From contig JAZSON010000021.1 of the NCBI GenBank assembly GCA_045536965.1, positions 1 through 64,000 of the forward strand: 64,000 nt of DNA, written 5' to 3'. Positions within the stretch are counted from its first letter, which is position 1. Every line of letters starts with the position of its first letter. The notes beneath the pieces were generated by a model that ran no database searches, had not been told where the DNA came from, and worked only from the letters and a program-made list of their open reading frames with translations. Source of the DNA: UBA5448 sp045536965 (lineage in GTDB: Bacteria > Bacillota > Clostridia > Oscillospirales > SIG627). Position numbers and translations under genes: made by a program. This document shows positions 13,576 through 23,300 of the stretch, piece after piece.

Positions 13576-14637
13576 ATGGCAAAAGTATTGATGAAAGGAA
13601 ACGAAGTTATTGCCGAAGCGGCTATCCGTGCCAACTGTCGTCTTTACTTCGGTTATCCCATTACCCCGCAAACCGAAATTTCCGAAACCCTTGCAAAAAG
13701 AATGCCGCAGGTCGACGGTCTGTGCTTGCAGGCTGAAAGTGAAGTTGCTGCTATCAACATGGTATTGGGCGCTTCGTCCACCGGCGCGCGTGTTCTCACA
13801 TCCTCTTCTTCCCCCGGTATCAGCTTGAAATCCGAAGGTATTTCCTACTTGGTTGGTTCGGATCTTCCTTGTGTTATCGTTAACGTACAAAGAGGTGGCC
13901 CCGGTCTCGGCGGTATCCAACCCTCCCAAGCCGACTATTTCCAAGCAACCAAAGCGCTTGGACACGGCGATATGCATTTGATCGTTTTGGCTCCTGCTTC
14001 CATCCAAGAGGTCGCCGATCTCACCATGGATGCATTCGATCTTGCCGATATTTACAGAATGCCCGTTATGATCTTAGCCGACGGCGCTTTGGGTCAGATG
14101 ATGGAACCTGTTGATTTCGAGTCAAGAACTGCGCGTGAAATCCCCGAAAAAACTTGGGCGGCCAATGGACATAAAAACAGCCGTCCCCACAACATAATCA
14201 ATTCTCTCTACATTCAACCCGATGAACTGGAAAGAATTGTTGTAGACCGTTACAAACGTTATGATGAAATCCAGAAAAATGAAGTTAAATACGAAGAGTA
14301 TTTGACCGAAGATGCGGACATTGTCATTGTTTCTTACGGTATTACCGCACGTATTTCCAAATCTGCCGTGAATATGGCGCGCGCACAGGGAATCAAAGTC
14401 GGTTTGTTCCGTCCGATTTCCCTTTGGCCCTTCCCCGCAGAAGCCATTGCCGCTCGTTCCAAGACAGCAAAATCTCTCCTGACCGTTGAGCTCAACATGG
14501 GTCAAATGGTCAGCGATGTTAAGCTTGCTGTTGAGGGCGCTTGCCCTGTTGAATTTTACGGTCGTACCGGCGGTATGTTGCCCAGCGTCGACGAAATCTA
14601 TAATAAGATCGTCGCGATGGCGGACGCACTGAAATAA
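13576..14637 (+). CDS. vorB: 2-oxoacid:ferredoxin oxidoreductase alpha subunit (VorB-like)
   Basis: 353 residues. Pyrimidine-binding domain start GNEVIAEAAIRANCRLYFGYP, then PITPQTEI and QAESEVAAINMVLGAS, as in the family; the GGPGLGGIQPSQADYFQA loop follows. The C-terminal transketolase-like domain starts near residue 230. With the beta and gamma subunits it oxidatively decarboxylates a 2-oxoacid to the acyl-CoA while reducing ferredoxin. Overall similarity is closest, from memory, to VorB (branched-chain 2-oxoacids); 2-oxoglutarate cannot be excluded. Only 11 bp from the ferredoxin gene. Confidence 0.88.
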   Translation: MAKVLMKGNEVIAEAAIRANCRLYFGYPITPQTEISETLAKRMPQVDGLCLQAESEVAAINMVLGASSTGARVLTSSSSPGISLKSEGISYLVGSDLPCVIVNVQRGGPGLGGIQPSQADYFQATKALGHGDMHLIVLAPASIQEVADLTMDAFDLADIYRMPVMILADGALGQMMEPVDFESRTAREIPEKTWAANGHKNSRPHNIINSLYIQPDELERIVVDRYKRYDEIQKNEVKYEEYLTEDADIVIVSYGITARISKSAVNMARAQGIKVGLFRPISLWPFPAEAIAARSKTAKSLLTVELNMGQMVSDVKLAVEGACPVEFYGRTGGMLPSVDEIYNKIVAMADALK

Positions 14638-14656
14638 GCAGAAAGGAAAAGTAACT

Positions 14657-15406
14657 ATGGTCGTTTTTGATAAACCGAAAGCATTAACGGATACTCCGTT
14701 TCATTACTGCCCCGGTTGCACCCACGGTATTGTTCATCGTTTGGTTGCAGAGGTGTTGGACGAACTCGATTGCACAGGCAGAACCATCGGTATCGCACCT
14801 GTCGGTTGTTCCGTTTTTGCATATAACTACTTCAACTGTGATATGATTCAAGCCCCCCACGGACGCGCACCCGCCGTTGCTACTGGCGCAAAGCGTGCCA
14901 ACCCGAATAATATCGTATTCACCTATCAAGGTGATGGCGACCTTGCTGCCATCTGCACGGCAGAAACGGTTCATGTCGGTGCTCGCGGCGAAAATATCAC
15001 CATCATTTTCATCAACAATGCGATTTACGGCATGACGGGCGGTCAGATGGCTCCCACTACTCTTCCCGGTCAGGTTTCCACCACCAGCCCTTATGGACGT
15101 AATCCCAAAATCCAAGGCAATCCCATTCGTGTTTGCGAAATGCTTTCTACGCTGGAAGGCACTGCTTACGCTGAGCGTGTAGCTGTTGACTGCTTCAAAA
15201 ACATCCGCAAGACGAAGGCTGCCATTAAAAAAGCTTTTGAGATTCAATCCCAAGGTCTCGGCTTCTCCATCGTGGAAGTGCTTTCCACCTGCCCGACAAA
15301 CTGGGGCAAAACGCCTGCAGAAGCGCTTGAATGGGTTCGCACTGATATGATGCCCTACTATCCTTTAGGTGTTTACAAAGATATTACGGCGAAAGGAGAA
15401 AACTGA
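14657..15406 (+). CDS. 2-oxoacid:ferredoxin oxidoreductase beta subunit (thiamine-PP binding)
   Basis: 249 residues. FHYCPGCTHG near the start and the thiamine pyrophosphate motif GDGDLAAI followed about 27 residues later by FINNAIYGMTGG are diagnostic of beta subunits. This subunit holds the cofactor where the 2-oxoacid is decarboxylated. AGAAAGGAA precedes the ATG; 19 bp separate it from the alpha gene. Confidence 0.92.
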   Translation: MVVFDKPKALTDTPFHYCPGCTHGIVHRLVAEVLDELDCTGRTIGIAPVGCSVFAYNYFNCDMIQAPHGRAPAVATGAKRANPNNIVFTYQGDGDLAAICTAETVHVGARGENITIIFINNAIYGMTGGQMAPTTLPGQVSTTSPYGRNPKIQGNPIRVCEMLSTLEGTAYAERVAVDCFKNIRKTKAAIKKAFEIQSQGLGFSIVEVLSTCPTNWGKTPAEALEWVRTDMMPYYPLGVYKDITAKGEN

Positions 15407-15407
15407 T

Positions 15408-15941
15408 ATGTATAACATTCTTCTTGCCGGTTTTGGCGGACAGGGTATCTTGTTTGCGGGTAAACAGCTGGCTAATGCAGGTATGAAAGCAAACAAGGAA
15501 GTCTCTTGGCTCCCTTCTTACGGCCCTGAAATGAGAGGCGGTACAGCCAACTGTTCTGTTATTATCGATGATGAACCCATCGGCTCTCCCCTTGTTACCA
15601 ATCCCAAGGTGTTCATTGCAATGAATCTCCCTTCGTTTACGAAATTCATTGATAACGTTACCCCCGGTGGTATTGTTATTTGTGACAGCACACTCATTCC
15701 TGAAAAAACCACCCGCACCGATATCAAGGTGTATGAAATTCCCGCTTCCGCTCTCGCATCGGATAACGGTATGCAGGGTATGGCCAACGTCATCATTCTC
15801 GGCTATTTGTTGAAGGTTTGCGACATTTTCCCCTATGATTTCTTCGAAGATACCATGATTTCTTCTATCCCTCCCAAAAAGGCGAAATTGATTGACGTGA
15901 ACAAAAAAGCTCTTGCTCTCGGTTATAACTACGAGGGTTAA
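15408..15941 (+). CDS. 2-oxoacid:ferredoxin oxidoreductase gamma subunit
   Basis: 177 residues from the ATG at 15408, one base after the beta stop and preceded by AAAGGAG. GFGGQGILFAGKQLANAG and the PSYGPEMRGGTANC stretch are typical of gamma subunits, which complete the CoA-dependent half-reaction. The ORF extends upstream into the beta gene but without a ribosome binding site. Completes the four-subunit set. Confidence 0.92.
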   Translation: MYNILLAGFGGQGILFAGKQLANAGMKANKEVSWLPSYGPEMRGGTANCSVIIDDEPIGSPLVTNPKVFIAMNLPSFTKFIDNVTPGGIVICDSTLIPEKTTRTDIKVYEIPASALASDNGMQGMANVIILGYLLKVCDIFPYDFFEDTMISSIPPKKAKLIDVNKKALALGYNYEG

Positions 15942-15944
15942 AAA

Positions 15945-16700
15945 ATGAAATCATTGAAGATTTTAGGCGCGGTTACATCGTTTCTTTCTTCCTGCTTAGG
16001 TGGGAAGAAAGAGGCGACCTGCTGCGCCCTTCTTCTTGCCGCGGGCAGTGGTACTCGCATGGGTGGTATTAAAAAGTGTTTCTTACCGCTGGGGGATAAA
16101 ACTGTATTGGAACACGCACTGCTCAGCTTCGAAGCCAGCCCATTTGTGACCGAAATTATTATCGTAACCAAAGCGGATCAAATGGGAGAAGCTAAAAAAC
16201 TTCCTGCTGTTGCACACTGCACAAAACCCATCAAAATCGTTGAAGGCGGAGACACGCGCCTTGATTCTGCTTCACGCGGCTTTTATGCTGTGAGCGAAGA
16301 TGTTGATTTTGTTGCCATTCACGATGCAGCACGTCCTTTTATCACCGTAGAGAATATAACAGAAATATTTAAAGCGGCGAAAAAAACGGGTGCAGCTTGT
16401 GCATCCCATCCTATCACCGATACCGTCAAACGCGCTAACAAAGACGGATTTATCAAGGAAACCGTGGATCGCGACGGTTTGTTTGCTGTACAGACACCGC
16501 AGATTTTCAAAAAATCTCTTTATGCCGCTTCTTTGGCACTGGCTCTTAAAGATCAAATTTCCGTGACAGACGATTGCATGATGGCTGAACACGCAGGATT
16601 TCGTGTGAAATTGGTAGATACAGGTAAACATAACATCAAGTTGACACGCCCTGAAGACTACGCAGCAGCACAGATAAAACATAACATGGAGGAATTTTGA
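15945..16700 (+). CDS. ispD: 2-C-methyl-D-erythritol 4-phosphate cytidylyltransferase
   Basis: 251 residues. The CTP-binding loop LLLAAGSGTRMGG, then KCFLPLGDKTVLEHAL, VAIHDAARPFI and TDTVKRANKDG identify IspD, third step of the MEP isoprenoid pathway. A 25-residue hydrophobic N-terminal extension (MKSLKILGAVTSFLSSCLGG) precedes the catalytic domain, which in most homologues starts near residue 1-5; an internal start is not obvious because no ATG lies between it and the active loop. Three bases after the gamma subunit and one base before ispF. IspD depends on redox metabolism indirectly, since the later pathway enzymes IspG and IspH use ferredoxin. Confidence 0.93.
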   Translation: MKSLKILGAVTSFLSSCLGGKKEATCCALLLAAGSGTRMGGIKKCFLPLGDKTVLEHALLSFEASPFVTEIIIVTKADQMGEAKKLPAVAHCTKPIKIVEGGDTRLDSASRGFYAVSEDVDFVAIHDAARPFITVENITEIFKAAKKTGAACASHPITDTVKRANKDGFIKETVDRDGLFAVQTPQIFKKSLYAASLALALKDQISVTDDCMMAEHAGFRVKLVDTGKHNIKLTRPEDYAAAQIKHNMEEF

Positions 16701-16701
16701 T

Positions 16702-17178
16702 ATGGATATGCGTATTGGACACGGATACGATGTTCACCGTTTTGCGGATAACAGAAAATGTATCATCGGCGGTGTTGAAATTGAGAGCGATCGTGGTTTG
16801 CTCGGACATTCGGATGCTGACGTGTTGGCACACGCTATTTCCGATTCCCTCCTTGGTGCTCTCGCATTGGGTGATATTGGAAAGCATTTTCCCGACACCG
16901 ATCCTCTCTATAAAGGGATCGACAGTTTATATCTGCTTAACAAGGTTTGTAGATTGATCGAGGAAAAAGGTTATCGCATTTCCAATGTTGACGCCACTGT
17001 TATTGCACAAACGCCTCGACTTGCTTCCTATATTGATGCGATGCGCGCCCGTCTTGCAGATGCTATGTCCATCGATATGGAGCGTGTCAGCGTCAAAGCC
17101 ACTACAGAAGAACATTTGGGATTTACCGGACGAAAAGAAGGCATCGCGGCACATGCGGTTTGTCTGTTGTTCAAGTGA
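16702..17178 (+). CDS. ispF: 2-C-methyl-D-erythritol 2,4-cyclodiphosphate synthase
   Basis: 158 residues, typical. Metal ligands lie in GHGYDVHRF (Asp10, His12) and GLLGHSDADVLAHAI; the CDP-binding TTEEHLGFTGRKEGIAAHAV is intact. It cyclises CDP-ME-2-phosphate after IspD and IspE. AACATGGAGGA upstream supplies the ribosome binding site inside the end of ispD. Last gene of the operon. Confidence 0.95.
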   Translation: MDMRIGHGYDVHRFADNRKCIIGGVEIESDRGLLGHSDADVLAHAISDSLLGALALGDIGKHFPDTDPLYKGIDSLYLLNKVCRLIEEKGYRISNVDATVIAQTPRLASYIDAMRARLADAMSIDMERVSVKATTEEHLGFTGRKEGIAAHAVCLLFK

Positions 17179-17213
17179 AGCGCAATCCCACAACATTAAA
17201 AATATGCAGAAAC

Positions 17214-17252
17214 AAGAATGAATTTGCTGTTTTGCCGAATTCATTCTTTTGT
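17214..17252 (+). terminator. Terminator of the oxidoreductase-isp operon
   Basis: AAGAATGAATT (17214-17224) pairs with 17238-17248, ending in TTTTGTT. Confidence 0.8.
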
Positions 17253-17333
17253 TATTTGAAATGATTTTAGGTGCCTTGTTTGTATTATTTTCATATTTGG
17301 CGGAAAAATAAGAAAAAATCGAAAGGTACCGAT

Positions 17334-20300
17334 ATGAAAAGTATAGATTTTAAAGAGGCTTGTGTATCCATTCATAAGCGTGTGAAAAAAGAAGATAAAT
17401 CGGAAAATGTATATCATCGAAGAGCAATTCGAAGAAATTTGTATGCGATTAAAGCTTTATCGCGAAAGTTGATCAAAAAAGAAATGGATGTATTATCGGG
17501 AAGTCAGGTGTGGTTGCTTGATAACTATTATTTAATCGAAAGTGAAGCAAAAGCGGTATTAAGACGAACAAATAAATTTTCTGTTGTAGTCGGCGAAACC
17601 ATACGTCATATTTTAGAGGTGACTGACAATCAGTTAACACCTGAAATGATCGAAGATGTCTACGCAACCGCCAAGAAATTAAATATCTGGCGTGAATTTG
17701 ACTATAAGTATGCTAAATCAACTTGCATTTGCGTGCTGATCCATTCAATCAGACAAGCAATGTATTCGGACTCAAACGCAATCCCCGCTTTAATCTCGAG
17801 TTTGCGCAAAATAGCAACATTTGATTTTTCCGCTTTGATTGAAAAATACAGCCCTTTGGATGAAATATTCAATCAAGAACCCACAGGCTTTTATCAGCTT
17901 TGCGACGATAATACCAGAGAAGAATATAAACGATGTTTGGAAATACAAGCCAAAAAGCAAAAAGTATCTGAAACTACCCTATTATCCGAATATTTAAAGC
18001 GCGCTAATGCTGAATATAAAAAAAATCCAAATGAAAAAAGGTCATTTATCGGTTACTATTTGACCGAAAAGACAAGCCACAAAGGCTACTTCTATATTTT
18101 ATTTTCATTATTTTTTGTATTTTTGTTTATAACATTTTGGCGTTTTTTTCATTTTACCAATATGTTCTTGGCTGTATTTTTAACCATGATTTTAGTAGTT
18201 CCGATTTTCGAAGCCAATCGATTGTTGATTGATTATATATACAGCCTTTTAATTAAAAATAGGCCGCTCCCCCGCCTAAAATTAAAAACAATCCCCAAAG
18301 AATATAAAACACTGACGGTCATATCGGCGCTGTTTACCGATGAAAAAGATGTCGGCAGCTTATTTTCGCGGTTAGAAGAAATTTGTTTGAAAAACACGAC
18401 CGATGAACAGGATCAAACAGCGTTTGGACTATTAGTGGATTTTTGCGAATCGGATGAACCCGTGTGCCCGTCCGACAGGGTAATTTTTGAGGCGGCAAAG
18501 GAAAGAATAGCGGATTTGAACCAAAAATATGCAAACAGATTCCATCTTTTTCTCAGAGAAAGAACCTACTGTGAAACAAGCGGTAAATTTTTGGGATACG
18601 AGCGAAAAAGAGGCGCATTGTGCGAACTTTGTGATTTTTTGTATCATCGTCCGACCTCCTTTTCATATTACTGCGGTCATAGAGAAAACCTTGATCGGGT
18701 TCGCTATATTTTAACCCTTGACAGTGATACAAACCTCGGCATCGGCCAACTCAATGAATTGGTTGGCATTATCGCGCATCCGCAAAACCGCGCTCAAATT
18801 GAAGAGGTAAACGGTGTTTACATCGTCACGGATGGTTACGGTGTGTTACAACCTGCCATGAAAGCCACACTAAAATCGGCTTCAAAAAGCCGTTTTGCTT
18901 CTCTCATTTGCGGTTCTGCGGGTCAAGATGTGTACAGTTTTGCAGGGTTTGATACCTTTCAGACTCTATTTTTGCGGGGTGTTTTTTGCGGTAAAGGCAT
19001 CATAGATGTAGAGGCTTTTGATTTAACAGTGCGCAATGCATTTCCCGATGAAAAAATTTTAAGCCATGATATATTGGAGGGCACACGTCTGTCATGCGGA
19101 CTTGTTACCGATGTGTATTTAACCGATGAACAACCCTCCAATGTTGCTTCCTTTAACAAAAGAGCGCACAGATGGGTGCGCGGAGATGTGCAATCTTTTC
19201 CGTATGTTTTCTCTCGTGTGCAAAATCGTTACGGTAAACCTATTAACAATCCGATCTCACTTTTGAATCGGTATCTTTTATTCAATGCTCTGCGCAGTTG
19301 GCTATTATCTCCTGCGCTGATTGTGTGCATCATCACCTCATTATTTCTGCCGCGATTTGCTGCCGCACAGCTTCTGGCGATTGCTACAATCCCCCTGATT
19401 TTACCTTTTGCGCTCACCTTGATTACAAGTATCATAAATCTAAAAATACAGCCAATTTACAGGAATTATTTCAGCCGTGTTACAAGTGGTTTTTGGCAAA
19501 CATTTCTCATGTTATTTTATCGTTTATGCACACTCTTTACGGATGGTATCAATATACTTGACGGCATAATCCGCTCTGTTTACAGAATGAATATATCAAA
19601 GAAAAAACTGCTCGATTGGAAAACGGCATCGCAAACCGATCGAATGTTCAAGTCCAATTCTTTGGCATATTATTATGTCACTATGCTTGGGACCGTTGTT
19701 GCAGGTGTCGGATTGATTTTTGTTTCGAAATTGCACATTTTACTTTGCCTTGGAATTCTTTGGTGCTTCTCTCCCCTGATTTGTTTTCTTTTATCTATTG
19801 AAACGAGCGGCAACACCACCCTTTCAAAAAAACACAAAAATCAACTCAAGAGATATATGCGAGATATGTGGGGATATTTTCGCACAAGCGTATCGGCATC
19901 CACTCATAATCTACCGCCCGATCATGTAGTTTTATCTCCTGTTGAAAGAACCGTTACGAGAACCTCACCTACCAATATAGGGTTATATTTATTGTCGGTT
20001 TTAGCTGCCGCCGATCTCGGACTTGTATCTACCGATGAACTTAAAAAGCGTTTGGAGGATACTGTATCAACCATTGAAAAACTGCCGAAATTTCGCGGTC
20101 ATCTGTATAACTGGTATGATTTAACCGATTTGTCTGTTTTGGAACCCGCTTATATTTCAACAGTTGACAGTGGAAATTTTGTCTGCTGTTTGGTCGCTTT
20201 GCGTGAGGGCATAAGAGAATATAACAGTAGCAAGGTTTTGATGGATGATTTGATTGAGCGGATAGCCTCAATCGAAAGATCTACCGACTTTACTTGTCTT

Positions 20301-23300
20301 TATAAACCCGAACGGCATCTATTTTCCTTGGGAACGAGACCAAATGAAAAAGCGGAAGACATTTGCTATGATTTTTATATGAGCGAAGCGAGACTTACAA
20401 GCTATTATACCGTTTCCAAACAAATTGTAGAAAAAAAGCATTGGAAGATGCTTTCAAGAACCATGGTGCAAAATTCACTCTACTTTGGCGCTGCCTCTTG
20501 GAGCGGTACGGCTTTTGAGTACTTTATGCCAAGTTTGTTTTTGCCAATCCCTCCCAACAGTTTTACTTCCGAATCACTCAAGTTTGCATTTTCACAGCAG
20601 CGACGTCATGCCGCTACACTCCCCGATCGCCATACGGTTTACGGTGTTTCCGAAAGTGGATTCTTTTCTCTTGACGGTAACCTCGGTTATGGATATAAAG
20701 CAAACGGTATCCCCACCCTCAGTGTTCGACGAGAAGAGGATGATTTGATCGTCTCCCCCTATTCTTCATTTTTGATGTTACCCATCGGTGGCAAAAGCAT
20801 TATGCACAATTTGGAAAAAATGAAAAACGCGGGAATGTACGGAAGATTTGGTTTTATAGAAGCGATTGATTTTACACCCGGCCGCAGTGAAAACGAATGC
20901 GCACCCGTTCCCGTTTATATGGCCCATCACATTGGTATGAGTATGATCGCCGCGGCCAATGCTGTTCATGGTAATGTGTTCGTCAGACGATTCATGACTG
21001 ATAAACAAATGGGATGCGGTTATGAACTGTTGGAGGAACAAATACCCGTAGATGCGATTGTGCATAAAAATATCAAAGAAAAGGGTATTGACAGTAAAAT
21101 CCGAAGAAAAATTCAAAATTCCGCTTTGCATGAGAGTGTACCCGATTTGGAGAATCCCATTGTTCACCTAAAAGCAGGAAAAGATCTGTCGCTTTTACTT
21201 GCGGATAATGGGCAAGCAAAACTTTTGTATCGTACCGAAAAGGGCGTATATGCCATCAATCGTCCCCCTATTCATCCGACCGATCTGCCAAGCGGTATTA
21301 TACCGTTTGTTCTCTTGGAGGGGGAAATGCTTTCCACCTCCCCCGCATTCAATCTATCTCCTGCCGAAATAACCTTTTTGTCTAATGGAGAAAAAGGCAT
21401 CTTTCATGTTAAACACTCAAAGGGCAGATTTGAGTGCGAATCTTATCTGTTGGCAAGTGCCGCGGCCTATGTTTCTGAAATTACGGTCAGACGTAAACAA
21501 GCATATTGCGGCTTTTTCTTGGAACCGATTTTGGAAAATGAATGGGTGTATTATGCGCATCCCGCCTTTCATTCGCTCTTTTTGCACACCCGTGTTTTGA
21601 GGGAAGAAAATGCGGTTTTATTTTATAAGCGCGGTGAGGGGGAAAGGGATATTTGTATAGCAGCTACGCTGATAGAACAAACCAAGACATCCAAGCAACC
21701 TCATTACACCGTCGGACGTCGCCTGACATTTAATTGCACGCAAGGATATGAGCGGTGTGAAAGCGGTATGGATGCAAACGAGAGAATACAAAACACTTTG
21801 CAACAAAATGATTTTGATTGCACGGAAGATGGTACGGTTCTTTCTCCGCTTTTGCTTTTAAAAACAAGGCGTCCGGTAGAAAAAGCTACTTTGATCATTG
21901 CGCCCGGAAAATCGTGCGATGAAGCTTTGGAAAATCTAAAAAGAGCAAGAAATATATTGCAACAACAAAAACAATTTGAGCACGAGGTTTCTTGGATGCG
22001 CGAATATAATCCCAACGATCCCACCGTATATCCTTATGCACGGCTGTTCAACCGTTTAGGATTTTATGGGTGTGATGTGCGCTCACTCGAGCCGCGCGCA
22101 GAGATGAAAAAACAAGAGGATTTTTGGCGCTTTGGTATTTCAGGTGATTATCCTATCGTAGCGATTGAACTGAGCGGGGATGAAAACGGGCGATTAGGCG
22201 TTCAAACAAAGGGGCGTATTCTTGATTTGTTGCGGGGGTATAAAGCAAATATTTCATTCACACATTCTGTCGATCTTGTTTTTTTAAACGATAGCGGTGA
22301 GTTTTATGACGACGGTGTTTTTTCTACCCTGAACGGTTTGATTCGAAAAAGCGGGTGTGAGCATTTTTTGCATACAAAGCCCGGAATTCATTTATTGCGA
22401 ACGATGGATGACACCTCTAAATCGCTTATCATGCAGAATGCGGCAATCTTTCTAAACGAAACCACACTCTCCCCGCTGCCGAAATTTGATCCCATATCAT
22501 ATCGCGATATAACAATCAACAGACAGTACCCTACACCCTTCGGGAAAGATCACTGTTTATATCCACTGCGTTGCGGGTGCTTTACAGTGGATGGATTTCA
22601 TTTGGATAAGTCGCGCTATGTTCCCCCTCGCCCTTATTCTCATATCCTGTCAAACGGTTCGTTTTCTACCCTTATAACCGATCGATCTCTCGGATATACC
22701 TGGGAGGTCAATGCGCGTGAAAATCGCTTGACATTCTGGCAAAATAACCCATATTCAGATCTTTTTTCAGAAAAGATTTTGCTCATTGATGAGGACCAAA
22801 CATTGGATCTTTTATCATTTGCCGATTCTGTTTTCTTTTCTGCAAATTTTGCAAGATATGAAGGGAGAATTCCGGAGGGATCATTTTTGGTTGAGGTAAC
22901 GGTTAAGGCCGATCAGCCTACAAAATGCGTCAAAGTGACCCTTTCCCGCCCCAAGGGGAAACTTATGTATCGGCTTTTACCGGTTATGGGAGAAAGGCCG
23001 CGCAAAGTGGGGAAAGTATGTATCGGTACAAGCGACTCACAATGTGATATTTCTTTTGGATATACAATCACGCCGTCATTGTATATTCATACAAACCGAC
23101 CGATTGAATACGCATACGATGGTTTTTTGACTGTTTCGGTCGATGGAGAGAACAGCACCGAATTTTATTTGTCGTCTTTGGCCGAAAGACCCGACAAACC
23201 ATTTGATAAAATTCTGGAAGATGCAACGGGATTTGTCAATCAATATCTCCCAAATCATAGAAAGCATGGATGTCCCACCGAGATTTTCACTCATTTTTGG

